Below are positions 1-11,290 of a stretch of DNA of 64,000 bases, in pieces (positions within the stretch are counted from its first letter, which is position 1; the number at the start of each line of letters is the position of its first letter). The stretch is from assembly GCF_947172395.1 (NCBI RefSeq), contig NC_069099.1, forward strand, positions 15,257,740 through 15,321,739, given 5' to 3'. This stretch comes from Bicyclus anynana (Eukaryota; Arthropoda; Insecta; Lepidoptera; Nymphalidae). Position numbers and translations under genes: made by a program. The notes beneath the pieces were generated by a model. That model did no database searches, was not told where the DNA came from, and saw nothing but the letters and a program-made list of their open reading frames with translations.

Positions 1-539
1 GCGACGTACCCAGGATACCTATAAATACTCATTTTTATCAAATTTTAGCAGACTCAGAAGTGGATTACAAATAAAAGAAAACCAATGCCGATCAAAGGTT
101 ATGATTCACAATATTTGTTAGGACAACTTATTTAACAAGTACAAACAAACTGTTACCAAAATAAGACTTTAGAATGGCAGAGAATGACCTTGAGTGGAGT
201 CACGCACTTGTGAACGTTGTATGTAGGGTTAAAGGCGTCTTTGACAGTTAACTAACACTCCCTTTTTCCACTTAAGTCTTTCCCCCCTTCTATCCCAAGT
301 AACCCATGTGATGTGGATGGCCCGAACGTCACGAGAATACTGAAGCTGACCGTACGACGAGCGTCTTATATCTCTAATCGTACCCGCCAACCGATCGTTA
401 CCTCTCTATAACTCCCTGCTCTTTACGGAAACAAGTTGCGCCACCTAGCATCGGCACAAGCCAGCATGAGATCGAGCGACGAATATACATCTCAGACTAC
501 TATTTCCTACACAAAATACTCATTATCATATTTTTTACA
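1..539. other. Unassigned AT-rich sequence
   Basis: No coding region, repeat head or terminal structure recognised here. Confidence 0.4.
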
Positions 540-625
540 CTAGGTGGATCGAGGACATCAAGAGAGAAAAAATGTATGGAATCCATGCTACAGGTTAATT
601 ATGATCGATGATGATGATAATATTT
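540..625 (+). repeat. Possible RTE LINE 3' scrap
   Basis: About 26 bases at 540-566 resemble the stretch of the RTE 3' end seen at 19070-19095 (CACTAGGTGCATCGAGG type). A GATGATGATAAT-like tail follows near 605-622. The rest of the expected 3' end is missing, so this is a weak call. Confidence 0.3.
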
Positions 626-639
626 TTCCCACTAATAAT

Positions 640-2330
640 ATTTATCATTTTCATCATCATTCCTCAGTTTACGAGGGTTTCCAACGTCTGAGTACACGAA
701 ACGTTTGTAGGATTGGTCGTGTGAACGCTGGACATCTGTCGCAATCAATTTTCTCCGAATCCACTGGTACGATTTACAAATGTAAATTCTTGTGACGCAG
801 AGGAATATGTGTGTTACTTTTGAGGGGCAAGATGTTTAAAAAAGTTTTAAAAAAATAAAAATTTAAAAGATTTAAGTGCTCGTATATTTTTGTAATTGTT
901 TTCAAGGAAAATACAGATTTTTTTAATTGTTTAGCAATGGCTTTGGATCATGTGACCCCTGTGTTTGAGTTCTAGTAGAAGGTTCGTACTTTAAAATTAG
1001 TTAATATAAAATAGTGACGAAAGTATTAACCTACCATTTGTTAAATTGATAATCTCGTTTAAAATCTCTTGAAAATATCGTACATCTGGGGGTTGTGCAA
1101 TGATAATACTTTGCATTAGTCTCTCGTCCCCGGGGATTACCCTGGAGTGCATCCCATTAGTGAACTGAGGAGTTTAATCCGGATATAACCTTGTGTACCT
1201 GCCTGCTGCCACTTTATATAGTACTTTTTAACCGACTCACAGTAAAGAAGGTTCTGCATTCGATTGATATTCGTATGTGTTTGTATTTCTGCAATTTTCT
1301 TAAGGTTTTTGATCATATTTTAGATTTTAATAATATAATTATGTTTTAGAGGATTTAATGTAGATATGTAGGTATACCCACTTTAAAGTAGTAGCATTTT
1401 TCCTTTTTTTTGCCGATTTCAAGGAAATGAAGCCTGCTAAAAGAATGTAGTGGTGTTTATGCAACTAACAAAGCCAAAAACAGCTTTTTGAGATCTGTAC
1501 TGTGTAGAAATATGACATCATTTAATTTTTCCTTAAACTCATATTCAATATACAGGTTTCCATCCCAACAAGTAAGCTGTGAAACCTCTACACATAAATC
1601 TAAACTACAATATTAAACAAACTTTCTAAAAAAAACTCCTACCTTAATAAACCTTATTATAGGTTTATATCTTGGGTTTCATGATATCAGAATACATAAA
1701 AACAATTAAACACGTTACATGCCCATAATAATTACAAGGGAACGGTTCACCAGAATCCGTTATGGTCGTTAAAGGATCAGAAACAATGAAGCCTTCGGAT
1801 CCTCTCAGATAATTACCGGAATTGTTACAGTCCTCGTGCAAAATTGGCTAAAACTCCCAAAAGACCAATTACAAAGGGATTCGGGGAATTTATTTTCCTC
1901 CCAGCTTTTTGAGATAAGATGTTATTTACCTATTTACTTTACGGCACAATTTTGAAGCACACTCGAATCGAAAGCAAATCGGCTTTCAAAAATGTCTTTA
2001 GGAAATAATTTTCGTGCTCCATTGAATCCATAGGTACAGACTTTCTTATTAATTGTATGTACCTAATAATTGTTACTATATATATTTTGTTTACACCTTC
2101 GTTTTTGGCAGTAATGCGAAAAAAATGTTAAAGAAGCTTTAGGAGTCTCTGAAGAATGATCCGCGAAACTAAGTTTTTATCAACAAGAGACATGACACGT
2201 CATTCATATTCATTTATATACTTTTGAAGAAATATAAAAAAAAAGGCTTTATACTTAAATGATTGAGATTGAAAGTTACTATGGTCCTGGGTTACTGCTG
2301 GATATACCTAGGCCTTTTGTAAGGCCTTCC
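640..2330. other. Unassigned AT-rich sequence
   Basis: Intergenic or intronic-looking sequence. Short open frames lack codon structure or family resemblance. No repeat family shared with the rest of the window was recognised. Confidence 0.4.
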
Positions 2331-2338
2331 AAAAATTA

Positions 2339-2400
2339 ACAATGGGACTTATTGATAGTATCATTAGTCACTTAGCGGGCGATGGAACAAGTTATGTATG
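2339..2400 (+). repeat. RTE LINE 3' fragment, degenerate
   Basis: The segment resembles 18816-18870 (GGGCCTTATTAGAAGG, then GCGGGCGATGGAGCGAGC), which encodes part of the C-terminal region of an RTE reverse transcriptase. Frame is lost. Confidence 0.4.
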
Positions 2401-2451
2401 ATCGGATCGGATCGTAGGTGGATCGATGATAATAAACGACTTTGAAATAAG

Positions 2452-2945
2452 AATATTTGCCATTTACCTTTTAGATATTACCAATATTCCTATTCTCAAT
2501 TCTCTAACAATTAGTAAAAGACTGTATTAGGAGTGGGTATAATAATAGCTAAGAGCCGTGATAGCCCAGTGGATATGACCTCTGCCTCCGATTCCGGAGG
2601 GTGTGGGTTCGATTTCGGTCCGGGGCATGCACCTCCCAACTTTTCAGTTGTGTGCATTTTAAGAAATTAAATATCACGCGTCTCAAACGGTGAAGAAAAA
2701 ACATCCTGAGGATACCTGCATACCAGAGAATTTTCATAATTCTCTGCGTGTGTGAAGTCTGCCAATCCGCATTGGGCCAGCGTGGTGGACTATTGGCCTA
2801 ACCCCTCTCATTCTGAGAGTAGACTCAAGCTCAGCAGTGAGCCGAATATGGGATGATAATGATGATAACAATAGCTTATTAGAGGAGGATCGACCCACGA
2901 TATCTCGGTGATGATGCCGACACTTTACTGTCGAGCTATTGACAC
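2452..2945 (+). repeat. Unnamed repeat 'G', split by a SINE
   Basis: The left part (2452-2550) and right part (2877-2945) together correspond to the uninterrupted copy at 26625-26790. Shared landmarks are AATATTTGCCAT, GACTGTATTAGG.GTGGGTA and the later GTGATGA / GAGCTATTGA.AC stretch. The SINE at 2551-2869 sits in the middle. Confidence 0.55.
2551..2869 (+). mobile_element. tRNA-derived SINE, family 2, full length
   Basis: The head GCCGTGATAGCCCAGTGG supplies a pol III A-box and GGGTTCGATTTCGG a B-box about 50 bases later. A unique body follows (GGGGCATGCACCTCCCAAC, then AATCCGCATTGGGCC), and the tail is rich in GATGATAA. The element is flanked by the 7-bp direct repeat AATAGCT at 2544-2550 and 2870-2876, the mark of LINE-mediated insertion. 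It is one of about ten copies in the window. Confidence 0.85.
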
Positions 2946-3000
2946 TTCTAAATTGTATTGAATTGAAGCGAACTGCTGAATACAGGCGGCTAAAAACCGT

Positions 3001-3007
3001 GGTTCAC

Positions 3008-3042
<35 letters not shown>

Positions 3043-3110
3043 CCATATTAGCCGATGGACCGCAGGACATAAAGGCCTTTTGTAGGGACTTCCAAACATC
3101 AAAAACCGTG
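3001..3110 (-). mobile_element. RTE LINE 3' end fragment
   Basis: A (CAT)n tract at 3008-3042 is followed by AGCCGATGGACCGCAGGACATA and CTTTTGTAGGGACTTCCAAACATC. These match the reverse complement of the 3' end at 19150-19215 and the copy at 41540-41640. Only the final codons and the TGATGA tail are present. Confidence 0.65.
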
Positions 3111-3550
3111 ATTACAAAATGTAAAATTCTAAATCAACTGATATGGGAATCGAATCTCCGACTTTACGATTATAAAATAAGACGTTCAACGTTCAACGAC
3201 AGATAATATAAGCAAAACACTAAAATGAGACAAAACAAGAAATTTATATTTATGAACGCGAAGTTCTTTGACAAAGACAAAGAAAATTCAAGTTTTCTCT
3301 GTTGGACAGTAAAGTTGTTGTGTTTAACTTATTAAGAGGAAGTTTAATTTAGTAGTTCAAAGAAGTAAAATAGAACAGCGTTGAGGGAAAATGTTTTTCC
3401 GAGAAAACTAAAGACTAACTAACATACATGGTATGTCTTATGTTTGACTTTAGATTGTGTTTTCCTTTTGTTATGCCTTTTAGACTTAAGCCTGTTGCAG
3501 CTAGATCTTCTCTAGTTTATGAAAACTTAATTTTAACAAGAAAATATTGT

Positions 3551-3755
3551 CTAGTGGCTAGTTACCAACCTACCGGCAAAGACGTATCGCCAAGCAATTT
3601 AACGATCCGATACGATGTCGTGTAGAAAACCGAAAGGGGTGTGGATTTTCATTCGACTAGCTAACAAGTTAGCTTGCTTCAATCTTAGATTGCATCATCA
3701 CTTACCATCAGGTGAGATTGTAGTCAAAAGCTAACATGTAAAGAATTAAAAAAAT
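3551..3755 (+). mobile_element. SINE family 1 body, 5'-truncated
   Basis: Contains GGCTAGTTACCAACCTACCGG, GTCGTGTAGAAAACCGAAAGG, CATCACTTACCATCAGGTGAG and an A-rich end, as in the full copies at 23236 and 50624. The tRNA-like head is missing. Confidence 0.75.
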
Positions 3756-3789
3756 ATTAAATATAGCGAAGAAAATGGGACCTATAGTC

Positions 3790-3970
3790 TAGTAAGTTCG
3801 TTGATGAACTCCCATGATATGCGGGCGACGAGGGGAAAGACAGCGCGGGTATGAAATGATGCGTGCGGGCGGAGAAGTGAGGTGCATCAGTCGTTAGTTT
3901 TTCATTCATCGCTACACGCCCCCGGCCCGCGTGGCCTATCGGGAGTGTTACGAACGAAGTTGCCAAGCTA
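3790..3970. repeat. GC-rich foldback element
   Basis: The left arm (AAGTTCGTTGATGAACTCCCATGATATGCGGGC region) is an imperfect reverse complement of the right arm near 3915-3965 (CCGGCCCGCGTGGCC..GGGAGTGTTACGAACGAAG). A single related arm recurs at 47737-47822. Base composition is much more GC-rich than the surroundings. Confidence 0.45.
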
Positions 3971-4044
3971 AGCGTCCGGCTTTTGGAGACCAACTTTTTT
4001 TACTGTCCAAAACATAAAAAATATATTCGATCGAAGGTCTAGAC

Positions 4045-4295
4045 CAGCGGTTCTCAAACTGTTTTGGTGACGGAACCCTTTTGGAAGATGAAATACTTGA
4101 CGGGACCTACAATAAAACAGTTGTTATTGTAAATGTATTCTTTATTAATTAATACTATAGGTACAATGTAACATTATACATACTTAGTAAATTAATAGGT
4201 ACATTTCGACGCGTAAAAACGTTCGACCTAAGAGAGGTGTTTTGTTTATTTTTTTTCTAAACTCTCGTGGATCTCGTTCACTTTTAGTATGGCTG
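4045..4295. mobile_element. Short hAT-type element (MITE)
   Basis: It starts with CAGCGGTTCTCAAAC, a terminus typical of hAT transposons, and ends in CTG. The 8-bp repeat GTCTAGAC flanks it on both sides (4037-4044 and 4296-4303), the target duplication length expected for hAT. At 251 bp it has no transposase. The inner right terminus has drifted. Confidence 0.7.
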
Positions 4296-4959
4296 GTCTA
4301 GACACTTACAGCAAGCTACTTCCTAAATCTACCGCAGTCTAAGCTCCATAGCCACATATTTGTATTACAGCAAACGAAAAAACTTCAAAACAAATAAAAA
4401 AAACATGTATTTACGAGTAAGGGAACGGACTCACGCTCGTTTGCTAGTAAAACCAAAGCACAAGTCACGGCTCTCACCAAAATTTGATTAAACATCATAA
4501 ACATTACAGCCACGTCAAAAGGTTAGGGTGTAGGAGGAATTTTAATAAACATTCTAGGGTGTAATTTAAATATTTTCACTAACCAAGATGGTAATTCGGG
4601 TGTGGCAATATTGGGGACATTAATAATGCTCGAAAGAAGACAAGAATAATCTCAATAGTATTTATGAATTTAATAAGCCATAAATCAGGGAACAATGCTT
4701 TGCTTGGAATTATTTCCCTTGGTATAAATTAAGCTGGGTCCATATAATGCGCAACTACGAGTAACTCGCTGGTCCAGTGAAACCTAATATGCGACTATGA
4801 ATCATTGTGACTGTGACTATGAAAATTAATATTAACTTAACTTTTTTTTATATACAAAACAGGCTAGCGCTTGACTATTGTAGTGATGCCTAATTTTTCA
4901 CCAACCAAAATGCTGCTGTACAAACAAGTTCTAAGTGCACAATAATTTTTAGAAGTTAT

Positions 4960-5265
4960 TTTATAGAGTGATAGTCTAGTGGATATGACCTCCGCCTCCG
5001 ATTCCGGAGGGCGTAGATTCGAATCAAGTTTGGGGCATGCGCCTTCCACTTTTTAGATAGGTGCATTTTAAGAAATTAAATATCACGTGTCTCAAACGGT
5101 GAAGGAAAAACTCCGATTAAAATTATCTTAATTCTCTACGTGTGTGAGGTCTGCCAATCCACATTGGGCCAGCGTGGTGGACTATAAATTAGCCTAACTC
5201 CTCTCATTCTGAGAGGAGACTCGTGCTCACCGAATATAGGTTGATAATGATGATGATAATGAATG
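4960..5265 (+). mobile_element. SINE family 2 copy
   Basis: The head is degenerate (GAGTGATAGTCTAGTGGATATGACC), followed by GATTCCGGAGGGCGT, GGGGCATGCGCCTTCCAC, AATCCACATTGGGCC and a GATGATGATAATGA tail. Orientation is plus. Confidence 0.8.
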
Positions 5266-5904
5266 ATTGTATAGAACTATATGTTTGTAGTAGTAGAGGA
5301 AAGGTGATATCAACATGCTTATTTTTGCCACCAAGTAGAAAGCTTTGCTTTGAAAACCATGGTTGCTGGTATAATTACAGTCACATGTGGCTTAAAGTCT
5401 AACCTCAGATTGAAGGTGAAGTGTCATTTTGTAGAACGCGTTTCTTGCATGTCTTGCGAAGGTTTGCAGTATTTATAGACGATATTTTGTTACTTACCAT
5501 CAGATGGGATTTCTGTTTGATCCGTAAACTATTACGCATCTAATAATATGCAAGTTATTACGATATTTTTTTTAATTTATAGCTGAGGCTAATTAAACAT
5601 TAATATTTAAAATGATCATTTTTCTAACTCATATGAACAAAATTAAAACCTGCTGTCAAGTATCACGAGATGTAATTATACACCACTCGCCTGATGTGTA
5701 CTCGGCTAGAATAATAACTCAGGGCATATTTTAATAGGCAGATGTTTTACGACATAAAACCTTTGTTAACGATGATGTTGTAATTGGCGTACAGTCTGAC
5801 CCCAGTCTATTTGAAAAACTAAATAATTGGTAATATGATAGCAGTATAATTTAACCTATTAATATTGTAAATCTGAAAATAGTTTCTGAAAATATATTAA
5901 ATTA
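5266..5904. other. Unassigned sequence
   Basis: A short ACTTACCATCAGATGGGAT stretch near 5494 may be a SINE family 1 scrap. Nothing else was recognised. Confidence 0.3.
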
Positions 5905-6076
5905 CTAGCTGACCCACCAAACGTTGTTTTAGCCTTTAAAAATTTTGGAGTGGTGAATGAAATGAAAACCGTATGAAAAATAAATTGGCCTATTCAAAGA
6001 CCTACCCAATCTGCGCACAAATTTTCATAAAAATGGGTCCAGCCGTAACAACGAGAGATTTTTTTATATTAGAATG
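5905..6076 (-). mobile_element. Helitron-like fragment
   Basis: Reading the minus strand, it ends AGCTAGT, as other Helitron copies here. The body, with an AAATTTTCATAAAAATGGGTCCAGCC-like stretch, belongs to a different subfamily. The 5' TC end is not clear. Confidence 0.4.
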
Positions 6077-7207
6077 ATTTATAACTAATATTTAAATACG
6101 TGCGCTTGGAGCCCATAAATTTTCCTCATTTTGATAATGCTTATTTATCAAAAATTATATTGTAAAATTAAATTCCATAATTCAAGAAAAAGAACATTTA
6201 ACTATGAAATACCCGCAAAACAAAGCAAAAGCAAAGCTTGCTATTTCTAAGCAATTCCATCTGTATTCAAAAAATAAACCGCAAAGGAAATAAAAATAAA
6301 CACATCAACAAAATAACGGTCCAAGACTGAATATCCCATGTATTACGCCGAATTACCTCGTCTCAAAAGAGTCTTTCATAACTGTAAAAGAAGTAATAAT
6401 AACTGTGAAATAAAAATATAAGAGCGGTGTTAAGTAGGCGTTAATAAGCGTAAAATAAGAAATAAGAGTGAACTAAGCGATGTTATAAATGGTGACATCG
6501 CTTTGCGGAGACAAAGGAAGACGGTCAAGTGTGAGTCGTCCTCGTATTCACTTACTACCTACTCATGAGTTTTATAACTTTTTCTTTTATTTTTCTTGCT
6601 CTAGCGTTTCTGAGCTCACTGGGACAGTGTAAAAATATCTTAGTAAATGTAATAAACAAGATTAACTATTTAGCAACATATTACGCAATTCTAGAGGGTT
6701 TATCTGGAGGGTTGTAGGTGCGAGAGGATTACCAGCAAAATCTCTCTATAACTTGCTTAAAGACTTTAGAAGAGCAGCTAGTTCTATATTAGAACGAGTA
6801 TCTAAAGCTGCTCTAATAGGATCTTACCAAATTTGGCTAGGCAGGGAGAACAACACGAGCAGAGAACGGGGAGTGTTGATCGATCGTCAAAGAATTCCTA
6901 AACCCTACATCCTGTAGTCACAAGTTCGGGACTCTGCTCGGAGTTTTTCTATCTACCACGCGATGGACCCGGCACCCGCACGGTGAATCCAGGGAATGCT
7001 AAGATATTCATCTCTCAATAGTGAGAAATTAGAATTCGACTGTATCTCTCTCTCTGTCTATAGTATTGTGTTAGACAGATAAATATATAGAAGAATCCGA
7101 AACTCTCTTAAGAAGTGATAGAACATCCTTAAACCGGTATCGTGTTATTTTAAGCTGTTTCTGAAAGAACTACATGAAAGAACACTATCTGAAAAATCTA
7201 AATCTTT
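6077..7207. other. Unassigned sequence
   Basis: No supported gene or repeat family. It lies between a Helitron fragment and a SINE. Confidence 0.35.
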
Positions 7208-7218
7208 ATGATATTCTT

Positions 7219-7529
7219 CGTCGTCATCAACCCATATTCGGCTCACTGCTGAGCTCGAGTTTCCTTTCAGACTGAGAGGGGTAAGGCCAATAGTCCACCA
7301 CGCTGGCCCAATGCGGATTGGCAGACTTCACACACGCAGAGAATTAAGATAATTCTCTGGTATGCAGGTTTCCTCACGACGTTTTCCTTCACCGATTAAG
7401 ACACGTAATATTTAATTTCTTAAAATGCACACAACTCAAAACTTGGAGGTGCATGCCCCGGACCGGATTCGAACCCACAATCTCCGGAATCAGAGGCAGA
7501 GGTCATATCCACTAGGCTATCACGGCTAC
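7219..7529 (-). mobile_element. SINE family 2, full length
   Basis: Reverse-strand copy with a TGATGACGACG-type tail at the left and the tRNA-like head (AGCCGTGATAGCC) at the right. The 11-bp direct repeat ATGATATTCTT flanks it at 7208-7218 and 7530-7540, a clean target-site duplication that suggests a fairly recent insertion. Confidence 0.88.
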
Positions 7530-7563
7530 ATGATATTCTTACATGGCTTTAATTAATAAACCA

Positions 7564-7670
7564 TCGAGTTACCGCCTTCAAACTGTCACCTTCATAAATA
7601 TATATAAATGGGACTAATCTGGAAGTATACTCTTTCAAATTGGTTAAGAAATGACGAAGTTATGAGATAA
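7564..7670 (-). repeat. Unnamed repeat 'F'
   Basis: The reverse complement matches 44155-44290: CTCATAA.TTCGTCATTT, AATTT..AAA..AGTAT, and AGATT.GTCCCATTTAT. The identity of the family is unknown to me. Confidence 0.45.
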
Positions 7671-7732
7671 CAAATATTAAAAAACAAAAACGTAGTTTGA
7701 AACGCGTTGAATTTTATTTTATTTTATTTTAT

Positions 7733-7979
7733 AGATTTATTTGTAATCAACAGCGTAACAGTAGGTACATAATTATTAGATTACATAAGCTTAAAACTAA
7801 GGCCACAAAGATTACAGAATATACATATTATACAAAGCTACAATACAATTTCGGGTACCTATATTAACATTAAAAGATAAAAGTGTTCTAAAAAATCTTA
7901 ACAAAATTTTGTAAGTGTGTGTGTAAGTTTGCGTGTTTGTGTGTGTGTGTGTGTGTGTGCGTGTGTGTGTAAGTGTAAA
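7733..7979 (-). repeat. LINE 3' UTR with GT/CA microsatellite
   Basis: Non-coding end of the LINE. It holds a (GT)n-rich tract at about 7914-7972 on the plus strand, directly after the ORF2 stop codon. The tract is interrupted by GC and AA steps. Confidence 0.6.
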
Positions 7980-9603
7980 TTATAAAGTTCTGTGTGACTT
8001 AATCACTTCTTTTTTAAGTTGTGTTTTAGATAGGTAAAATAAATCTAAATTGTAATAAACTTTATTATATGTTCGGGCCAGACGTAATACTATAGAATTT
8101 TGCGCATATATAGTATTACATTTGGGAACACTCAGTAACGCTGTGTGTCGACGTAGTGGTCTGAAAGATGAAGCGTTGATAGAAAAAATTGACAACAAGG
8201 AAGGGCAATCCAGTCTGCCTGTTAAAATTGCTTGAAGCAGTAACATATCGCTTAAGTTTCTTCTCCTTTCTAGTGTGTCAATTTTGTAATGCCTGCAAGC
8301 ATCCTCATAACTATTAAATATTTTAAATTCCTTGAATGCCAAATATTTAAGGAATTGTTTTTGGATGGACTCAAGCCGTTGTGTGTGTATGACATAGTAG
8401 GGCGACCAGATGTTGCTAGCGTATTCAAGGGTACTTCGGACATACGCGAAGTATAGTGTTTTTATGGCTTCAATATTATTAAAGTTGCGTGTTACTCGCT
8501 TTATGAAACCGAGTTGTTTGTACGCTTTGTCAGCTACTACATCAACATGATCATTCATAGAGAGTTTACTATCAACGCTTATGCCTAAGTCTCTAACAGT
8601 ATTAACCTTAACAATTTGCATGTTATTAATCTTATAGTCGAATGTTATTGAGTTTATTTTACGACTCAGAGTTATGTGATGACATTTATTAACATTTACA
8701 ATGATTCTGTTTCTGGAGTAATATTCAGTTAAGGCATCAAGATCTTGTTGTAACTTATGACAATCATCCTGGTTGCGTATTTTAAGGAAAATTTTTTTAT
8801 CATCTGCAAACAACAAGTGTTCGGCGTGAGCAAAGCTGTTTCCTATGTCAAACAGGTAAGCATTATACAAAAGAGGACCTAAAATAGATCCTTGGGGTAC
8901 CCCTGAGGGTATTGATATAAAATTACTCCTGGCGCATCCCAATACCACTGCTTGCATGCGATTTTTAATGTAAGATGTGAACCATCGGTAGAGACTTCCG
9001 TTTATCCCTAAAGTGCTCAGTTTTTGTAATAAGATTACATGATCGACACGGTCAAAGGCTTTTTCGAAATCTGTATATATTACATCTACTTGGCATCTTT
9101 GATCCATACTTCTCAACACATAGTCAGTAAATATAGCCAAATTCGTAACAGTAGAGCGATTCCTCATGAATCCGTGCTGCTGGTTTGGGATCGACCTTGA
9201 GATAACAGGGCTAATGTGACTATAGACAAGCGTCTCAAACAGCTTACTCATAACATTTAGGATGGATATGGGCCGGTAATTCTCTATCTGAGTTTTTGAT
9301 CCACTTTTGTGAATTGGAACGATTAACGCCTCTTTCCATTTATCGGGGAAGGTAGAGAAAGAATTTATAGATAAGTTAAAGATGATGGACAGAGGCTTAG
9401 CCAAAGAAGAAGCGCACTTGCTTAGGAATATAGGGGGAATGCCATCACTGCCGGATCCTTTGTTGGTTTTTAGAGCTTTTAACAATTTACGGACTTCGGT
9501 TTCGTCAGTTATAATTTTGCAAATTGATTCATTTTGTGTCGTGCTGATAGAAAGCGGGGCATCGTACAATGTCGCAGGTTTTGCAAAAACACTTTCAAAT
9601 ATT
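7980..9603 (-). pseudogene. LINE ORF2, reverse transcriptase part
   Basis: A 529-residue open frame (counted from 9569, open slightly further upstream) encodes the reverse transcriptase used for target-primed reverse transcription. Recognisable blocks in order are: LKTNKGSGSDGIPP; YRPISILNVMSKLFE; QHGFMRNRSTVTNL; DFEKAFDRVDH with the first catalytic Asp; GVPQGSILGPLL; and the catalytic box LLFADDKKIF. The C-terminal region runs on to residue 529. All these blocks look intact. FADD followed by a lysine-rich strand is typical of CR1-like elements. The frame differs by one base from the endonuclease part upstream; the break is near 9597-9603, where a T-run appears one base short. The whole domain is therefore out of frame with its N-terminus. 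Confidence 0.88.
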
Positions 9604-10882
9604 TACTGAACCCATTGCTAGCCGAAATTAAATCCGTGTATGTTGTTTGTCCTAGCGTCAGTTTAGTAGGGTAGCCAACTGTATTAGTCCTCAGAGATTT
9701 CATGTAGGAAAACAACATTTTCGGGTCCTTATGGATATAAGTTTGCATACGCTCAGAGTATGAAGAAAAGCACTTCTTCTGGACAAGTTTTTGTCGCGTC
9801 CTCAATATTGCAAACTCATCATAGTCTCGTGGGTTATTTCCCGTCTTCCATTTCCTGTGCTTTTGATGCTTTTCTTTTATTATATGGATCAAAGACTTTG
9901 AGTACCAAACAGGAAAGTTAGATTTGAATTTTACTTTTACCGGAATAAATTGCTTTATACATTCATTTAGGTACGAGTAAAAAATGTCTACTACGTCATT
10001 GATTGAATCCCCCAAAAGCACTTCATGCCACTTAATTTTAGAAAGATAATCGTTTATTTTTGTATACTCACCTTTAAAGAAGTCAGGCCGCTGAACAGGT
10101 TTCTTAGGGGCATTACGTACCAGTAGACTAGAGAAATTAAACTCGACACTCGGATGGTGTTTATCCTCAGGAACAAGGGGGTAGGTACATCTATGTACAT
10201 TAAATTCAATGTTGCTAAATAACAGATCCAAAATTTTATGATTACTGTTTTCAACAGTATTCTGTTGTTTTAGATCTGATAAATTGCATACATCATTAAT
10301 ATTTATGAAAGCGTTTTGCAAATCTATTGAGCCGCTTCTATTTAAAGCTGGCCCAGAGTCTGACCATGTGACGTTCGGCAAGTTAAAGTCTCCAGCCAGT
10401 AGGATGTAGTCATTTGGATATAATGCAACTATTTCAGCAAGGCGAGAAGATATTGTAATTATTCGTGTCGGGAGACAGGTGTCAGGCGGCGCATAAATCA
10501 ACCCAATATGGATGTTGCGATTTTGGGTTTTAATATATTCAGATGGTATAGTAGCCCATAGAGACTCAACACCTGGACAGGACCATTCATCATGGCGTTG
10601 GATATGTAATTTTTTTGACGCACACAGTAACACTCCACCGCCCAACTTCTTATCGGACGTTTTAGGATTTCGATCGCATCGCAGGACGTCATATCTGCTG
10701 TCACATATCTCACCATCATAGATGCCACTCGTCAGCCACGATTCGGTGATTAAAATTAAATCATAGTCATTGTTTAGTATGCTTTGTCTAAAATCGTGTG
10801 TTTTGGTACGTAAACCACGCACATTTTGGTAAACTATTTTAATGGGCTCATAAACTGTAAATACATAATAAGTACCGTAATA
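9509..10882 (-). pseudogene. LINE ORF2, endonuclease part
   Basis: This is an apurinic/apyrimidinic-type endonuclease domain that would nick the target DNA. Motifs are YQNVRGLRTK at the start, LILITESWL (catalytic Glu), LGGGVLL, LLAGDFNLPNV (Asp/Asn pair), a Leu-Asp-Leu stretch (NHKILDLLFSN), and SDH-like DKHHPS. The first in-frame residues lie at about 10,882 without an ATG. Residues beyond KYL near 9,600 are frameshift product and stop at 9509. A basic linker (KEKHQKHRKWK) joins to the reverse transcriptase region. The catalytic site looks preserved, so the damage may be only the frameshift and a missing start. Confidence 0.85.
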
Positions 10883-11237
10883 TTAATATAAAAGCTTTAT
10901 TAATGAGTTTTGTACGTGGTTTTGTAATTAGTAGGATTATTAGAGATCTGACATTCTTTGATTGAGTTACGTAGTAGTAATTTATTAATTTCGGGATTGA
11001 TTCGTAAGTGTTGTATAGTCTGGCTGAGTTGTTCCCTGTGCAAAGTGTTAGGAGAAACTTACAAATATTATGTGTTTCAGAAAGCCGTAAGGTGTTCTTC
11101 GCGATGAATGTGTGTATGTGTGCAAGTGTGTTTGCAGAGTGAGGTGTGTCAGTAAGTTGTGTAAAGTGTATTTTATGAGATATAAAAAGTTGAGTATTAT
11201 TACTAGTATTGTAATTTTTAAGCAAAATTGAAGACAT
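10848..11237 (-). pseudogene. Possible N-terminal leader of ORF2
   Basis: A frame open from just after the ORF1 stop, with a first ATG at 11237 (MSSILLKNYNTSNN), runs to a stop at 10848 and overlaps the start of the endonuclease frame in another phase. It could be a poorly conserved ORF2 N-terminus separated by a second frameshift, or simply spacer. No domain was recognised; it is Thr/Asn/Leu-rich. Confidence 0.35.
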
Positions 11238-11290
11238 TATTGGGATTTTAACAAGAATGAATAGAATTTTGCAAAGTAAAATGTACAAGA

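Noticed and set aside
10498..10728. Open frames inside the LINE endonuclease region in other phases
   Set aside because: They overlap a clear endonuclease domain and have no domain of their own.
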